64,000 nt of DNA from Lutraria lutraria (GCA_964023205.1 OZ026837.1:11137479-11201478); one strand, 5' to 3'; counted from the stretch's first letter, positions 35,645 through 46,915 are shown. A program made the numbers and translations. The notes: generated by a model not told the origin, from the sequence alone.

Positions 35645-38448
35645 ATGTCCGTGAAGTTGGCAGCCCAGCAGCCTAGCAGCCTAGCAGCGTGAAGTTGGCA
35701 GCCCAGCAGCCTAGCAGCCTAGCAGCGTGAAGTTGGCAGCCCAGCAGCCTAGCAGCCCAGCAGCGTGAAGTTGGCAGCCCAGCAGCCTAGCAGCCCAGCA
35801 GCGTGAAGTTAGCAGCCCAGCAGCCTAGCAGCCCAGCAGCTTAATATATTTCTACAGTTAAACTGCACCACAAATCATGCAAAAACTTAAAAACGCATGA
35901 AGTAATAACATTATGTTGCTGTCATGTTTATTAGAAGAAAAAATACGATTTTTATCGATTTTGTGAATCTGGCAGTGTAGTGGCCGCATAGCGGACTATT
36001 ATAGTCAAACATAAAATGCACAAGAAATCCGGCTAAACACTTACGAATCGATGATATAATTCGATTTTATACCTTTAACGTTCATTAGTTGAGAACTTAC
36101 ACATTTTTCTTTTTTTTTTTGTGAAGTTGGCAGCCCAGCAGCGTCACAGCGTAATCTATATTTCTACAGATAAACTTCACAACAAATCAAGAAAAATACT
36201 TCAGAATGCATAAAATAATGTCAGTCTGTTGTTTAAACATTAATTAACAGAAAATATATAATTTTCATATATTTTTTTTCAATGTGAAATTAGCCGCTGC
36301 TAGCAGCGTGAAGTTGGCAGCCCAGCAGCGTAACAGCGTAATCTATATTTCTACAGATAAACTTCACAACAAATCAAGAAAAATACTTCAGAACGCATAA
36401 AATAATGTCAGTCTGTTGTTTAAACATTAATTAACAGAAAATATCTAATTTTCATATATTTTTTTTCAATGTGAAATTAGCCGCTGCTAGCAGCGTGAAG
36501 TTGGCAGCCCAGCAGCGTAACAGCGTAATCTATATTTCTACAGATAAACTTCACAACAAATCAAGAAAAATACTTCAGAACGCATAAAATAATGTCAGTC
36601 TGTTGTTTAAACATTAATTAACAGAAAATATATAATTTTCATATATTTTTTTTCAATGTGAAATTAGCCGCTGCTAGCAGCGTGAAGTTGGCAGCCCAGC
36701 AGCGTAACAGCGTAATCTATATTTCTACAGATAAACTTCACAACAAATCAAGAAAAATACTTCAGAATGCATAAAATAATGTCAGTCTGTTGTTTAAACA
36801 TTAATTAACAGAAAATATATAATTTTCATATATTTTTTTTCAATGTGAAATTAGCCGCTGCTAGCAGCGTGAAGTTGGCAGCCCAGCAGCGTAACAGCGT
36901 AATCCATATTTCTACAGATAAACTTCACAACAAATCAAGAAAAATACTTCAGAATGCATAAAATAATGTCTGTCTGTTGTTTAAACATTATAAATTAACT
37001 AAAAATATGATTTTCATTTTTTTTTCAATTTGAAATTAGCCGCTGAAGTTGGCAGCCCAGCAGCGTCTAATTTCACGCACAATTTTTTTTTTGAAAAATC
37101 ATATATTTTCATTTTATTAACGTTCAAACAACAGACTGACATTATTTTATGCATTCTGGAGTATTTTTCTTGATTTGTTGTGAAGTTTATCTGTAGAAAT
37201 ATAGATTACGCTGTTACGCTGCTGGGCTGCCAACTTCACGCTGCTAGCAGCGGCTAATTTCACATTGAAAAAAAATATATGAAAATTATATATTTTCTGT
37301 TAATTAATGTTTAAACAACAGACTGACATTATTTTATGCATTCTGAAGTATTTTTCTTGATTTGTTGTGAAGTTTATCTGTAGAAATATAGATTACGCTG
37401 TTACGCTGCTGGGCTGCCAACTTCACGCTGCTAGCAGCGGCTAATTTCACATTGAAAAAAAATATATGAAAATTATATATTTTCTGTTAATTAACGTTTA
37501 AACAACAGACTGACATTATTTATGCATTCTGAAGTATTTTTCTTGATTTGTTGTGAAGTTTATCTGTAGAAATATAGATTACGCTGTTACGCTGCTGGGC
37601 TGCCAACTTCACGCTGCTAGCAGCGGCTAATTTCACATTGAAAAAAAATATATGAAAATTATATATTTTCTGTTAATTAATGTTTAAACAACAGACTGAC
37701 ATTATTTTATGCGTTCTGAAGTATTTTTCTTGATTTGTTGTGAAGTTTATCTGTAGAAATATAGATTACGCTGTTACGCTGCTGGGCTGCCAACTTCACG
37801 CTGCTAGCAGCGGCTAATTTCACATTGAAAAAAAATATATGAAAATTATATATTTTCTGTTAATTAATGTTTAAACAACAGACTGACATTATTTTATGCA
37901 TTCTGAAGTATTTTTCTTGATTTGTTGTGAAGTTTATCTGTAGAAATATAGATTACGCTGTGACGCTGCTGGGCTGCCAACTTCACAAAAAAAAAAATGT
38001 GTAAGTTCTCATCTAATGAACGTTAAAGGTATAAAATCGAATTATATCATCGATTCGTAAGTGTTTAGCCGGATTTCTTGTGCATTTTATGTTTGACTAT
38101 AATAGTCCGCTATGCGGCCGCTACACTGCCAGATTCACAAAATCGATAAAAATCGTATTTTTTCTTCTAATAAACATGACAGCAACATAATGTTATTACT
38201 TCATGCGTTTTTAAGTTTTTGCATGATTTGTGGTGCAGTTTAACTGTAGAAATATATTAAGCTGCTGGGCTGCTAGGCTGCTGGGCTGCTAACTTCACGC
38301 TGCTGGGCTGCTAGGCTGCTGGGCTGCCAACTTCACGCTGCTGGGCTGCTAGGCTGCTGGGCTGCCAACTTCACGCTGCTAGGCTGCTGGGCTGCCAACT
38401 TCACGCTGCTAGGCTGCTAGGCTGCTGGGCTGCCAACTTCACGGACAT
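35645..38448. mobile_element. FB-B: 2.8-kb near-perfect foldback element
   Basis: The ends are ATGTCCGTGAAGTTGGCAGC and its exact reverse complement. A 9-bp duplication flanks them. Each arm consists of a terminal block of GTGAAGTTGGCAGCC plus CAGCAGCCTAGCAGC units (35650-35845), a single-copy segment (35850-36115) and five 187-bp sub-repeats. In the left arm these start at 36121, 36308, 36495, 36682 and 36869. The arms meet at a loop of only about 30 bp near 37035-37065. In the single-copy segment the two arms differ by about two substitutions in 265 bp, so the insertion is young or the arms are kept alike by gene conversion. No coding capacity exists, so movement must depend on enzymes supplied elsewhere. 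Confidence 0.95.
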
Positions 38449-38457
38449 GTCAATTTG
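38449..38457. repeat. Right target-site duplication of FB-B
   Basis: GTCAATTTG directly follows CTTCACGGACAT and matches 35636-35644. Confidence 0.9.
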
Positions 38458-38600
38458 CAGATTTGTTATGGAATATTTTGAACGGTATATCTATGCGATA
38501 CAGGATATTTATTTACGTCCATAAAAGGAGCTCATCATAGCATGACTCATTTAATAAATATATGTAATATGTATTCATGCATGTTATACCATAACATGTA

Positions 38601-39234
38601 TAGTCCAACCTGTGTAAGCGATCATTTCCGAATTAAGACCAACTGAATAAATGCGTGTAAGAGTACATAGAAAATATATTTTTTTATGTACGTAAATTGT
38701 GTTATATATTACATCGCAATGTAGATAAGCGTACATGTGTATCTCTAGGCTTATTTTTATTTTCGACATCCATTATATTGTCCGTTTTGAATAATATCCT
38801 AGAAACCCAGTAATGTTATCTTCTTAATTTTTGAAATATGAAAGTAAAGTTATAGATTTTATAAGGACCTCGTACATATAATCTTTACAGCACAGTTCAG
38901 AAAACGCTCAAAACAAAAACAGCATAAAACATATAAACTGTGAAGAGTAACAATGATTCACTCAATTGATACAAATAATGACGATAAGTATCTAAAGCAG
39001 GCAAGATTTACTAGATATGATACTTAAAGCGAAATAGCATGTTGCAGAAGAGGCACAGTTAAACATGTGAACAAAGGTCACTCATGGGGAAGACAAGATG
39101 CGGTCTTTTAATGACAGGTGGGCTTTATTCGGTTGTCATTTTGTTCGGAATTGTTAATGACTATTATCAAAAGAATAGCCTTTAATCACATGGTTGCCTT
39201 TATTCGGAGGTGGCCGCTAACACAGGTTTGACTA
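38601..39234. mobile_element. ~634-bp MITE with ~45-bp terminal inverted repeats
   Basis: The left end TAGTCCAACCTGTGTAAGCG (38601) is matched, in reverse complement, by the right end. Read on the minus strand from 39234, the right end is TAGTCAAACCTGTGTTAGCG. Similarity continues for about 45 bases (TTCCGAATTAAG against CTCCGAATAAAG). A TA dinucleotide adjoins the left end, as in Tc1/mariner/pogo superfamily insertions, but the right-hand neighbour is TG, so the duplication is not clean. No transposase is present. It ends about 230 bp before the probable 5'-UTR acceptor of the Toll-like receptor. Confidence 0.7.
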
Positions 39235-39447
39235 TGTTCATCTATACGTATTACACTCAACTTTATATTGACTGTAATTATGTGTAAAAAATAACAAAAC
39301 ATAAAATAATTGTTTAAACAGACACCTAAATGGTTACATGAATCTTAGGAGTTATCTACTTCTACACGGGTCATGTGAAAACAAGGGTTGCTAGGCAAAT
39401 GTCACACGTGGTTAAGTTTGAACCGAGTAATACAAGTATTATTTTCC

Positions 39448-39463
39448 GTCTCTCATTTTACAG
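39448..39463 (+). other. Probable 5'-UTR splice acceptor of the Toll-like receptor
   Basis: CGTCTCTCATTTTACAG is a strong polypyrimidine tract plus AG at 39462-39463, 100 bases before the ATG. No TATA-type promoter fits the short leader convincingly, so an upstream non-coding exon is likely. Its donor was not located. Confidence 0.45.
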
Positions 39464-39563
39464 TTGAATTTCGACAGCGGACTGTATTCTAGAATTTTAT
39501 ATTCTCGTAGTAACTTGGATGTAAAATATACTTGTATATAATAATATATACTAAGATACGAAG

Positions 39564-41654
39564 ATGAATATCATTAAATTTGACATTGTTTTATTGGTAT
39601 ATAGTGTTCTAATAGGAATTATTGGAGGTGTACAACTAGACGGTGGTTGTGTTTATGTTATAACAGAAGTATATTGTACAAACAGGAATCTAACATATAT
39701 CCCTGAAATTCCGGCCAATATAAGTGGTCTAGTGTTTAAGGATAACTTCTTGCCTAATGTTACGAAAGTAACATTTACAAACATCACTAATCCTGATAAT
39801 TTCGTTCTGTTACGTTTGTCATATAACAAAATACGGACCATTAGCAAAGATTCTTTTGACATTTTCACTAGATTGATTGATCTAGAACTGAGTGGTAACC
39901 ATATTGAAATCGTGGCCTTGAAACCATTACTGGGAGTTTTGTGTCACAGAAAGTTGGGCGCGCTTGCCTTAAATTCAATGGGACGTCACTTCAAGTCACC
40001 AGACACGTTTTCTCTCATGAATGAATGTGATATGGACCAACTGTATCTAAATAAAAATTCGTTCGTAAATATTACCCGGGATATGGTAAAACATTTTGAT
40101 AATGTAAAGGTACTTTATCTTAAGTATAATAGGATCAAGAACGTTGAACTGTCGTACATGAGACGGCTGGAGACACTTGCCATTACTTACAATAATTTAT
40201 TACAGACGCCGAACTTCTGCATGGATAATGATTCATCATTGTCATATGTTCCAAAGATCATATCACTGTTTATCAAGTACAACCGAATTATGGAAATAAG
40301 CTCTGAAAACTTTAAATGTCTCACAACTTTGATTCTCTTGGATATATCTGGCAATTACCTGACAGTGTTTCCAAACGATATGCTATTCAATATGCCTGTC
40401 ATTCAGAGTCTTGTGATATCAAAGAATAAGGGACACTTGGTTCATGCTGAGCAGTATGCATTCCGTTCTAAATCTCTTGGATATTTGCTTTTCAGTGTGG
40501 ACGGATCTGTAACCTCGATATTCCCCCACAACAACGACACTTTCACATATTCGACAAACTTGACTTATTTATCATTAGGCTATATAAGTATGCAAGACTT
40601 AAATATAAGTTCACTACATGGACTTTTTGCCCCACTAGGTAGACTAAAGAATTTCACTTGTTACGGATGTCAAATAGAACAAGATCCTTCAATTTTTTTA
40701 TGGGACAAAGCAAATTTAACGAAAATCAACTTGAACCACAACAATATTGCTAAAATCAATACTTCATTGATGACTTCTAAGAAACATTTGAAATTTCTTG
40801 AACTAAAAAGGAACAAACTGGCACATTTATCGTCATCTGCGTTTCCAGAAAACTTTCTTAACAGTCTGAAGCTTGTTGATCTTTCCGGCAACCCATTTTC
40901 ATGCGACTGTGCTTTAGAATGGTTTATTAATTGGCTGAAAACAACCAATGGGTCAAATATAAAACACACTGAAAGATACACATGTGCGTCGCCACAAAAG
41001 TATATTGGGAAAAGTTTACTCGATGTGGAATTCTCTTATTTTGAGTGTCATCCAATACAAACGTGGATGTGGATTCTCATTATTGCTGTTCCGACTTTAA
41101 TTATGATATCGGTAATTTCATTAATTCTGTACAAAAATAGATGGAATATCAAACATTACATTTACTTATTTCGAAAGCGAAATAATTATATACCAATCAA
41201 TGGTGATGTATTGTATAACGCGTTCATTTCATACAATCAGGCTGATTCGGATTGGATATTTGATTCATTAATACCAACTCTTGAAACTGATTCTGCCTGT
41301 AAACTATGTGTGCATGAAAGAGACTTCCAGGTCGGGACGTATATCAATGATAACATTGTAGAGCGCATTGAAGAAAGTAAACGTATGATTCTTGTTTTAT
41401 CTAACGCATTTGCAACAAGCGGATGGTGCATATTTGAACTGAACATAGCATTGTCTAAACACATCGAAGATGATTTTGAAATTATCGCTGTCATCTTGGA
41501 GCCAATTAAAGGGAGAAATATGAACAGTTCAGTCAAATCACTTCTTGATATTACAACGTACATAGAATGGACTCAAGACGTTGTTGGAGTGGATTTGTTT
41601 TGGAATAAACTTCGGGATGCGATGGGTGTAAGAAATGAGATTCAAATCAACTAA
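39564..41654 (+). CDS. Toll-like receptor, single-exon coding sequence (696 residues)
   Basis: This is a membrane pattern-recognition receptor that would signal through a cytoplasmic TIR domain, probably via MyD88-type adaptors. The first ~24 residues form a signal peptide. A cysteine-containing leader (CVYVITEVYCTNRNLTYIP) and roughly a dozen leucine-rich repeats follow. One C-terminal cap starts FSCDCALEWF (Cys447, Cys449) and ends at Cys495. The membrane helix is at about 501-523 (WMWILIIAVPTLIMISVISL). The TIR domain follows: box 1 YNAFISY (551-557), box 2 HERDFQVG (584-591) and box 3 FW (679-680). The box-2/BB-loop region lacks the proline usual in RDxxPG. The single cysteine cluster puts it in the vertebrate-like class, common and often intronless in bivalves. 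The frame is intact and ends at TAA, and nothing suggests a pseudogene. Ligand unknown. Confidence 0.95.
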   Translation: MNIIKFDIVLLVYSVLIGIIGGVQLDGGCVYVITEVYCTNRNLTYIPEIPANISGLVFKDNFLPNVTKVTFTNITNPDNFVLLRLSYNKIRTISKDSFDIFTRLIDLELSGNHIEIVALKPLLGVLCHRKLGALALNSMGRHFKSPDTFSLMNECDMDQLYLNKNSFVNITRDMVKHFDNVKVLYLKYNRIKNVELSYMRRLETLAITYNNLLQTPNFCMDNDSSLSYVPKIISLFIKYNRIMEISSENFKCLTTLILLDISGNYLTVFPNDMLFNMPVIQSLVISKNKGHLVHAEQYAFRSKSLGYLLFSVDGSVTSIFPHNNDTFTYSTNLTYLSLGYISMQDLNISSLHGLFAPLGRLKNFTCYGCQIEQDPSIFLWDKANLTKINLNHNNIAKINTSLMTSKKHLKFLELKRNKLAHLSSSAFPENFLNSLKLVDLSGNPFSCDCALEWFINWLKTTNGSNIKHTERYTCASPQKYIGKSLLDVEFSYFECHPIQTWMWILIIAVPTLIMISVISLILYKNRWNIKHYIYLFRKRNNYIPINGDVLYNAFISYNQADSDWIFDSLIPTLETDSACKLCVHERDFQVGTYINDNIVERIEESKRMILVLSNAFATSGWCIFELNIALSKHIEDDFEIIAVILEPIKGRNMNSSVKSLLDITTYIEWTQDVVGVDLFWNKLRDAMGVRNEIQIN

Positions 41655-41847
41655 ATACTTTTAATCCCCGGTGTCATGTGTATATATTGCACATTGTGTT
41701 CAGACAGACTGTGGCCTTTCGTTAGAAGTATATTACTTTCGAGATGAATTATCTTTGTATATAGATTCATGATGTGTAATGGAAAGAGTGATTTTGGTCT
41801 ATTTAGTGGAAATAGGGTCTTTCAAATGAATGGTCTGGACTCCGTAA

Positions 41848-41853
41848 ATTAAA
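41848..41853 (+). terminator. Possible polyadenylation signal of the Toll-like receptor
   Basis: ATTAAA lies 194 bases after the stop; a canonical AATAAA occurs only at 42478-42483. Either could serve. No direct evidence is available. Confidence 0.3.
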
Positions 41854-41859
41854 GCGTCG

Positions 41860-43899
41860 GGTATTAATCACGTGATCGCGTTACAAGATGTTCGCTATTG
41901 TAAAGCGGTAAAAAACGCTTCTTCAAATAGATATTAAATATTATAACTACTTAACATTTTATAGGTACAGATCAGCTTCACGAACAGTTAGGTGGTAAGT
42001 ATCTTCTCCTAATTTGATCAATTTCTTGGGATAAAATCATTTACTTATGTTGAAATCCGACGGTACATTAATGGACGAAAACTCGTTAACCCAGATCAAG
42101 ATTGTTGTCGCAAAAAGTTTTATTTTTATTTTTCCGATGCTAAGTAATAATGATACATAAATTTGAGCCTTTATAACGAAGTCGCCATTTTGACCAGTCG
42201 TTATGGGATTAGTACATGGGTTTTTCTTCTTTATTAATCATCTCCCGCTAAAATGCTTACAACACACTTAAGTAAGATCATTACTTCGTTGGCCCATGAA
42301 TTTCCTTTAAATTTTCTACTTTTTTTTACTAAAAGGAAATTGAAAACCTGTGTGTTATCTATACACGCGTGAAAAAAGCTTTCCGAAAAGTATCGACAGC
42401 ACGACTTGATGTTTATACAGAGATAAGCGCCTGAACAGCGTGATTCCAGACCCTTCTATTTGGGTGACCCTGGTGGAAATAAACTATCATGGAAGTTTTT
42501 AGCTGTTCGAATCTACAGTTGGTTCAAAATGAAACTAAAAGCCTAATATTCCCGTACTAGGAAGTAATAATACAATGTAATCGGAGTTCACATTCTGTTT
42601 TATATCTTAATTTGTCATGATACTTTTTTGTTCTATGACGTTAACTTATGCTCGCTAACTTTTTGGTTTTTATAAACGATTGCGAGTGATGAGCCCAATT
42701 TTGTATTAACAAAAACATGACGCCCTTATCCATACATTCGCGTTGAAAATAGTATCACTGGTTGTATAAACTCTACCGATTGCAGTTATGACATACGTTG
42801 GATTAATTGCAGGATTATGTTCATTTTTAATTATACCATTGTTTTGGCATTTCAAACTGTAAAACTATTGAGTTTAATAATTCAGTATTCATCCGCACAT
42901 AAGTTTCATTCACAAGGGCGATCCGCACAAATCATTCATTCATAAAGACAATAAATATTACGCCTCGCTACTGTATGCATGTGAATCGCTAAAAGACACT
43001 AGCAGAGCGAGGACACCAGTTAACAGTAACTCCGCCTATTGGATAGATATAAAGTACGAAATGGACTAGATCTCGCGAAATGAAATTCCTATTTGCAAGA
43101 TGGGTTTGAATAATACATTTTCATTAAAAACAACTTCAACAAAAATGAATTATTAATAAAACAAAATTATAAGCAGCCCGTTTGACTGAATCCGGGGTGT
43201 TTTTAAGAAATCTTTCAACCCAGGACCTCTAGCACACTCAACCACACCGCTAAAGAGTTAACTCTAATGCAGGAGATACTTACTCTATTATTACATATAA
43301 TTACGAAGTTTAAAGAGCCAGATGTGTTTTTACCGTGGACTGGAAGTGTAGATATGAGTTTACTATCAACCTCAACAGAACTGGGAGCATAACAAGTGGA
43401 CCTAAACGACTTCATCACACTGGGCCAAAACTGACTCTTCCTTTTGAGGAAACTATTAGTCCAAACAATATTATTCATTTGAGTTTGTAGCATTGTGGCC
43501 TAGAGTAGGTTAAGATTGTTGGTATCATTCGTTATCTAATGCATATCTACCAAATATTATCAATAACATTATAACTTTCGCTTCTGACAGTACTCTCGGT
43601 GTTTTGATATCTAAACCCAAACATGTGACTTATGAAATGGTTTTAAGACCACGAGCATGTGCGGTTTATGCAATGCAGAGACTTCATAAAAAAGTTTCTT
43701 TTTTATGCTTCATTCACAACAGGTTGCATATACATATATACAGTAAATGATGTATCAATAAATTTGCAAATATTGATAATTTTTTATATAAGAAGATACA
43801 AGTTTAACTCAAGATATAACCATGCGGAGATATATGTTATAAAAGTATTGTTTATACATGATTTTATAACCTATAAGTATGTATTCTAAAGAGTTCATT
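41860..43899. other. No gene recognised downstream of the Toll-like receptor
   Basis: A 92-residue minus-strand frame (43215-43493) has no motif that I recognise. A 30-bp segment between TTTTATAG and GTAAGTAT (41966-41995) could be taken for a micro-exon but has no support. The remainder is AT-rich. Confidence 0.35.
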
Positions 43900-43906
43900 T
43901 TGTTGT

Positions 43907-44637
43907 TTATGCCATTTCTGAAAATACGTTGATTATCGTTTCCCAGAATGAGTCCATATAAGGATATGTTATAAAAAAGTGATTTAAGTTTTCTAAAGCT
44001 CCACAGTGTTTATGTAGATAAGGGATTTCATATTTTCTTTTTATAAATTCTAAGTAGTAGTCCTTGCTACTAATTATTTTCGTATTAGTTTTGTCCTCTG
44101 GGTCGAGTTTTAGTTGAGTTTTAATGAAAGTTTTCAATGATTCTGTGGTTTTGATTTTTTTCTTCCATTCCAAGGGTATTGCGTTATTAATAGTTTCACT
44201 TTCAGGTATCCAGTTTGTTTTATTTGTATGTTTATCATATATTTTGCGTTCGATTATTCTGCCGTTGATGTCAATTAAGTCGTTAATGAATAACAAATTT
44301 GAATTGATCCATGAGTTAAATATGAGACATTTTCCTTTAAATTTGATATACCTATTGCCCCATATGATTTGGTTCCTGATTGTACTAAATGATTTTGGTG
44401 GTGCTTTAGTTTAATCCATGTATCTATGATATTTACATAGAAAGGAGTCAATGTTGTTTTAGTGTTAGGAATTGATTTCAAGTTATCTATGTTCATCTCA
44501 AATATTAATAGTCCTTTACCAAACTGGTTCAATAATAGTAAAGGAATAATTTTCCAGTTTGCATTATAAGAAGATCTCAAGTTTTGGATCCATTTTAGTA
44601 TAAGGGAATTTACATAACTGTCTATATCAACCAGCAA
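43907..44637 (-). pseudogene. LINE C-terminal domain fragments
   Basis: Two minus-strand frames (44275-44637 and 43907-44296) overlap slightly. They carry LNQFGKGLLIFEMN, WIPESETINNAIPLEWKKK and DYYLEFIKRKYEIPYLHKHC, typical of the poorly conserved region after the reverse transcriptase. NHFFITYPYMDSFWE near the end resembles the common cysteine/histidine plus W-x-x-I tail. A frameshift lies in the overlap. Confidence 0.6.
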
Positions 44638-44819
44638 GTTTATTTCCTATTAGTGTTTTTTTCACGTTTATTGCTCCAAAGAAAGTCTGAGAATAGTTTA
44701 GTAACTTGATTTACGATTTGTTTTGGAGTGGACATTGATTGCATTAATTATGTTAACTTTGGAAGGATTAAGCTTTTTATTATTTTTATTTTCCCGTAAT
44801 ATGTTAGTTTTCGTTTTTG

Positions 44820-45600
44820 CCATCTTTGTATGAGATATTTACATATTTCAATTTTATTCTGCAAGTGTAGACCTTCGCATTCATCGGAGTTATTGCCAAA
44901 GTAGATAAATTATAGTGTTGTGTCGTCTGCTAACTGAATGAGTTTGATGTGTTTTGTGTTGTTAATAATATTCTTGTCGATTTTTATTTCTATTCTTTTA
45001 AATGTTGTGCTGTTTCTTAGTTTGATCGCCATAATTTCAGCGACAATAATAGATAGAAGGGCTGATAATGGACACCCTTGTCTGACGCCACGTACATTTT
45101 ATAAAATTCTATTGGCAGACCGTCGAGGCCTGAACTTTTATTTGTATTCATTATGTTTATAACATATGTACCTTCTTCATATGTAACGGTTCCTTCACAT
45201 TCTTTAGCCTCATTGTCGTTTAAAGTGTTATCAGTTTCCATTGAATTTAAATATTCATCAACGTTGACATGTGAACTTATGTATAGATTTTCATAAAATT
45301 TGATCGTTTCTTCAAAAATGGTTTCTTTATCAGTTATTACGTTTCCTTTTATTGATAATGCATTAATAACTTTTCGTGTTTGCCTAGAGTTTTCAAGGTT
45401 AAAAAAATAGTTTTTTTTCATTGTCTTCTAATAATGCTACCATTGGACGTATTTGTGCCCCTTTAGCTTTGAAACTATAAATATTTTCAATTTCCGTTTC
45501 AGTGTTGTTGATTTGTGTTTTTATCTCCTGATTGTTTGTACTTAGCTCATTTTTATATAATTCTTTTATTTGCTTTTCCAGATCAGTTAATTTACATTTT
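44820..45600 (-). pseudogene. LINE reverse-transcriptase fragment lacking the palm motif A
   Basis: From 45600 downward the frame reads the pre-palm region (LEKQIKELYKNE, FKAKGAQIRPM), shifts near 45420, then continues through FFNLENSRQTRKV and GLDGLPIEFYKMY. Immediately after EFYK it jumps to GVRQGCPLSALL in another frame, so about 50 residues including the first catalytic aspartate are missing. The catalytic ADDTT follows near 44915-44930, with a stop two codons later. The enzyme cannot be active. Confidence 0.75.
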
Positions 45601-45630
45601 CTTTCCTTTGATTTTGTTTAGAATATTTAA

Positions 45631-46131
45631 AGGGGCATGCCCTGGTACTGAAACGTCTCAAATAACAATCAAATTGGTATCATTTTAATGCCTAAATCAA
45701 TTAATAAAAACCCTGTAAAATATTTACAAAACATCCCGCTAGTTTACTCGAAATACATATTTCAAGATTTACAAAACCTGCCGATTTCGGTTTCAGAAAT
45801 TATTCGTCATTTTCACAACTCGACCCTTTCGTTCTCTGTCAAACCGAAAATATCGCGGAAAAAATGTCAACAAACTGAAATGGTAAGTATTTCTCATGTT
45901 ATGTTCACTTGAAAGGCAGCGCACATGCTCAGTTAAACTCTCAGACGTATCGGAACTATCGTTGTCGTCAATAAAAGGCTGTAAGACATACAAATACCGA
46001 CGCGCGCGTTATAGGGTCATTTTTGAGCTGACATTTTTCTTTGACTTTTCGGTAATAATTGGTTTTACAAGTGACAAACGCATATTTGGTGTACGAAAAA
46101 AAAAGACACAGCAGTTCCTGGACATGCCCCT
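45631..46131. mobile_element. 501-bp MITE flanked by TTAA, inserted in the LINE
   Basis: The left end AGGGGCATGCCCTGGTACTG pairs with the right end, whose minus-strand reading is AGGGGCATGTCCAGGAACTG (three mismatches in 20). TTAA occurs on both sides (45627-45630 and 46132-46135). LINE-like sequence is present on both flanks, so the MITE jumped into the LINE. A TTAA duplication is typical of piggyBac-type transposons, but the terminus is not one that I can assign. The 66-79-residue frames inside are not convincing proteins. Confidence 0.8.
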
Positions 46132-46414
46132 TTAATTGTTATTTCTCTAATGTTATTTTTACATATTTCCCATTTTGTTCGATGACTTTTAATGTTTAAT
46201 GTTGTTAAGCTTTCAGTCATAGCCTTTATTTCTTCGCAATATTCAGTATCGCATATTTAGTATGCTTTGTTAAGTTTCCTAAATCCTGGTCCTCTTTCTA
46301 AAGGTGGTTTTAGTTTAAGTGAAATTAATCAGAGCAGGACGAATGTCTGTTGACAAAATGAGTGGAATAAGGTTTTCTTCAATGAGCCAAAAATCAATTC
46401 TGCTTTTTTCTATT

Positions 46415-46915
46415 TCATTCTTTTCTGCGCCATGTGAATTGTGTTTTTGTTTTATTGAAAATTCTCCATATATCAATTAAATTGTGTGCCTTTATCATGT
46501 CATTTAAATTTGGATGCTTATTTGTTTTATTTGATTTTGTGATTCTGTCAATGTTATGTAAAGTTTCATTATGATCTCCTCCAACTATTTCTATTCCTTG
46601 TGTGTGTTCCGCTATAAGTTCTGTTATGAAAAACACGTTTCTGATTTCTTTGTCATTAGGAGCATAAATGTTTATTAATGTAATTATATTATTGTTATAC
46701 TCAATATTAAGTATAACGTATCTTCCGTTATTGTTATTAGTGAATGTTATTGATTTATTTATTAAAATGGAGCAGCCTTTACTATTATCGGACCCGAAGG
46801 AATGGTACACATTGTATTTCACTGTCGAGTCGAGTGGATTTGTACCCAAAATCAGTAGACGTTTACCCCTTAAAATGACCCTAGTTTCGGATTCAACTTT
46901 ATCATCTAAAGCCAC
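46415..46915 (-). pseudogene. LINE AP-type endonuclease domain fragment
   Basis: The 166-residue minus-strand frame contains SKGCSILINKSI, RYVILNIEYNNNIITLINIY and APND, then EIVGGDHNETLHNIDR, and ends LIDIWRIFNKTKTQFTW. These are the conserved strands of LINE endonucleases. The usual GGDFN has become GGDHN. The N-terminal catalytic strands are missing or out of frame upstream of 46915, and the frame is closed at 46415. Confidence 0.8.

Noticed and set aside
41237..41563. 108-residue antisense frame over the TIR domain (and others antisense to the receptor at 39653 and 40670)
   Set aside because: Shadow frames of a well-supported gene.
41966..41995. 30-bp micro-exon between good splice signals downstream of the Toll-like receptor
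   Set aside because: The receptor frame is already complete and no partner exons were found.
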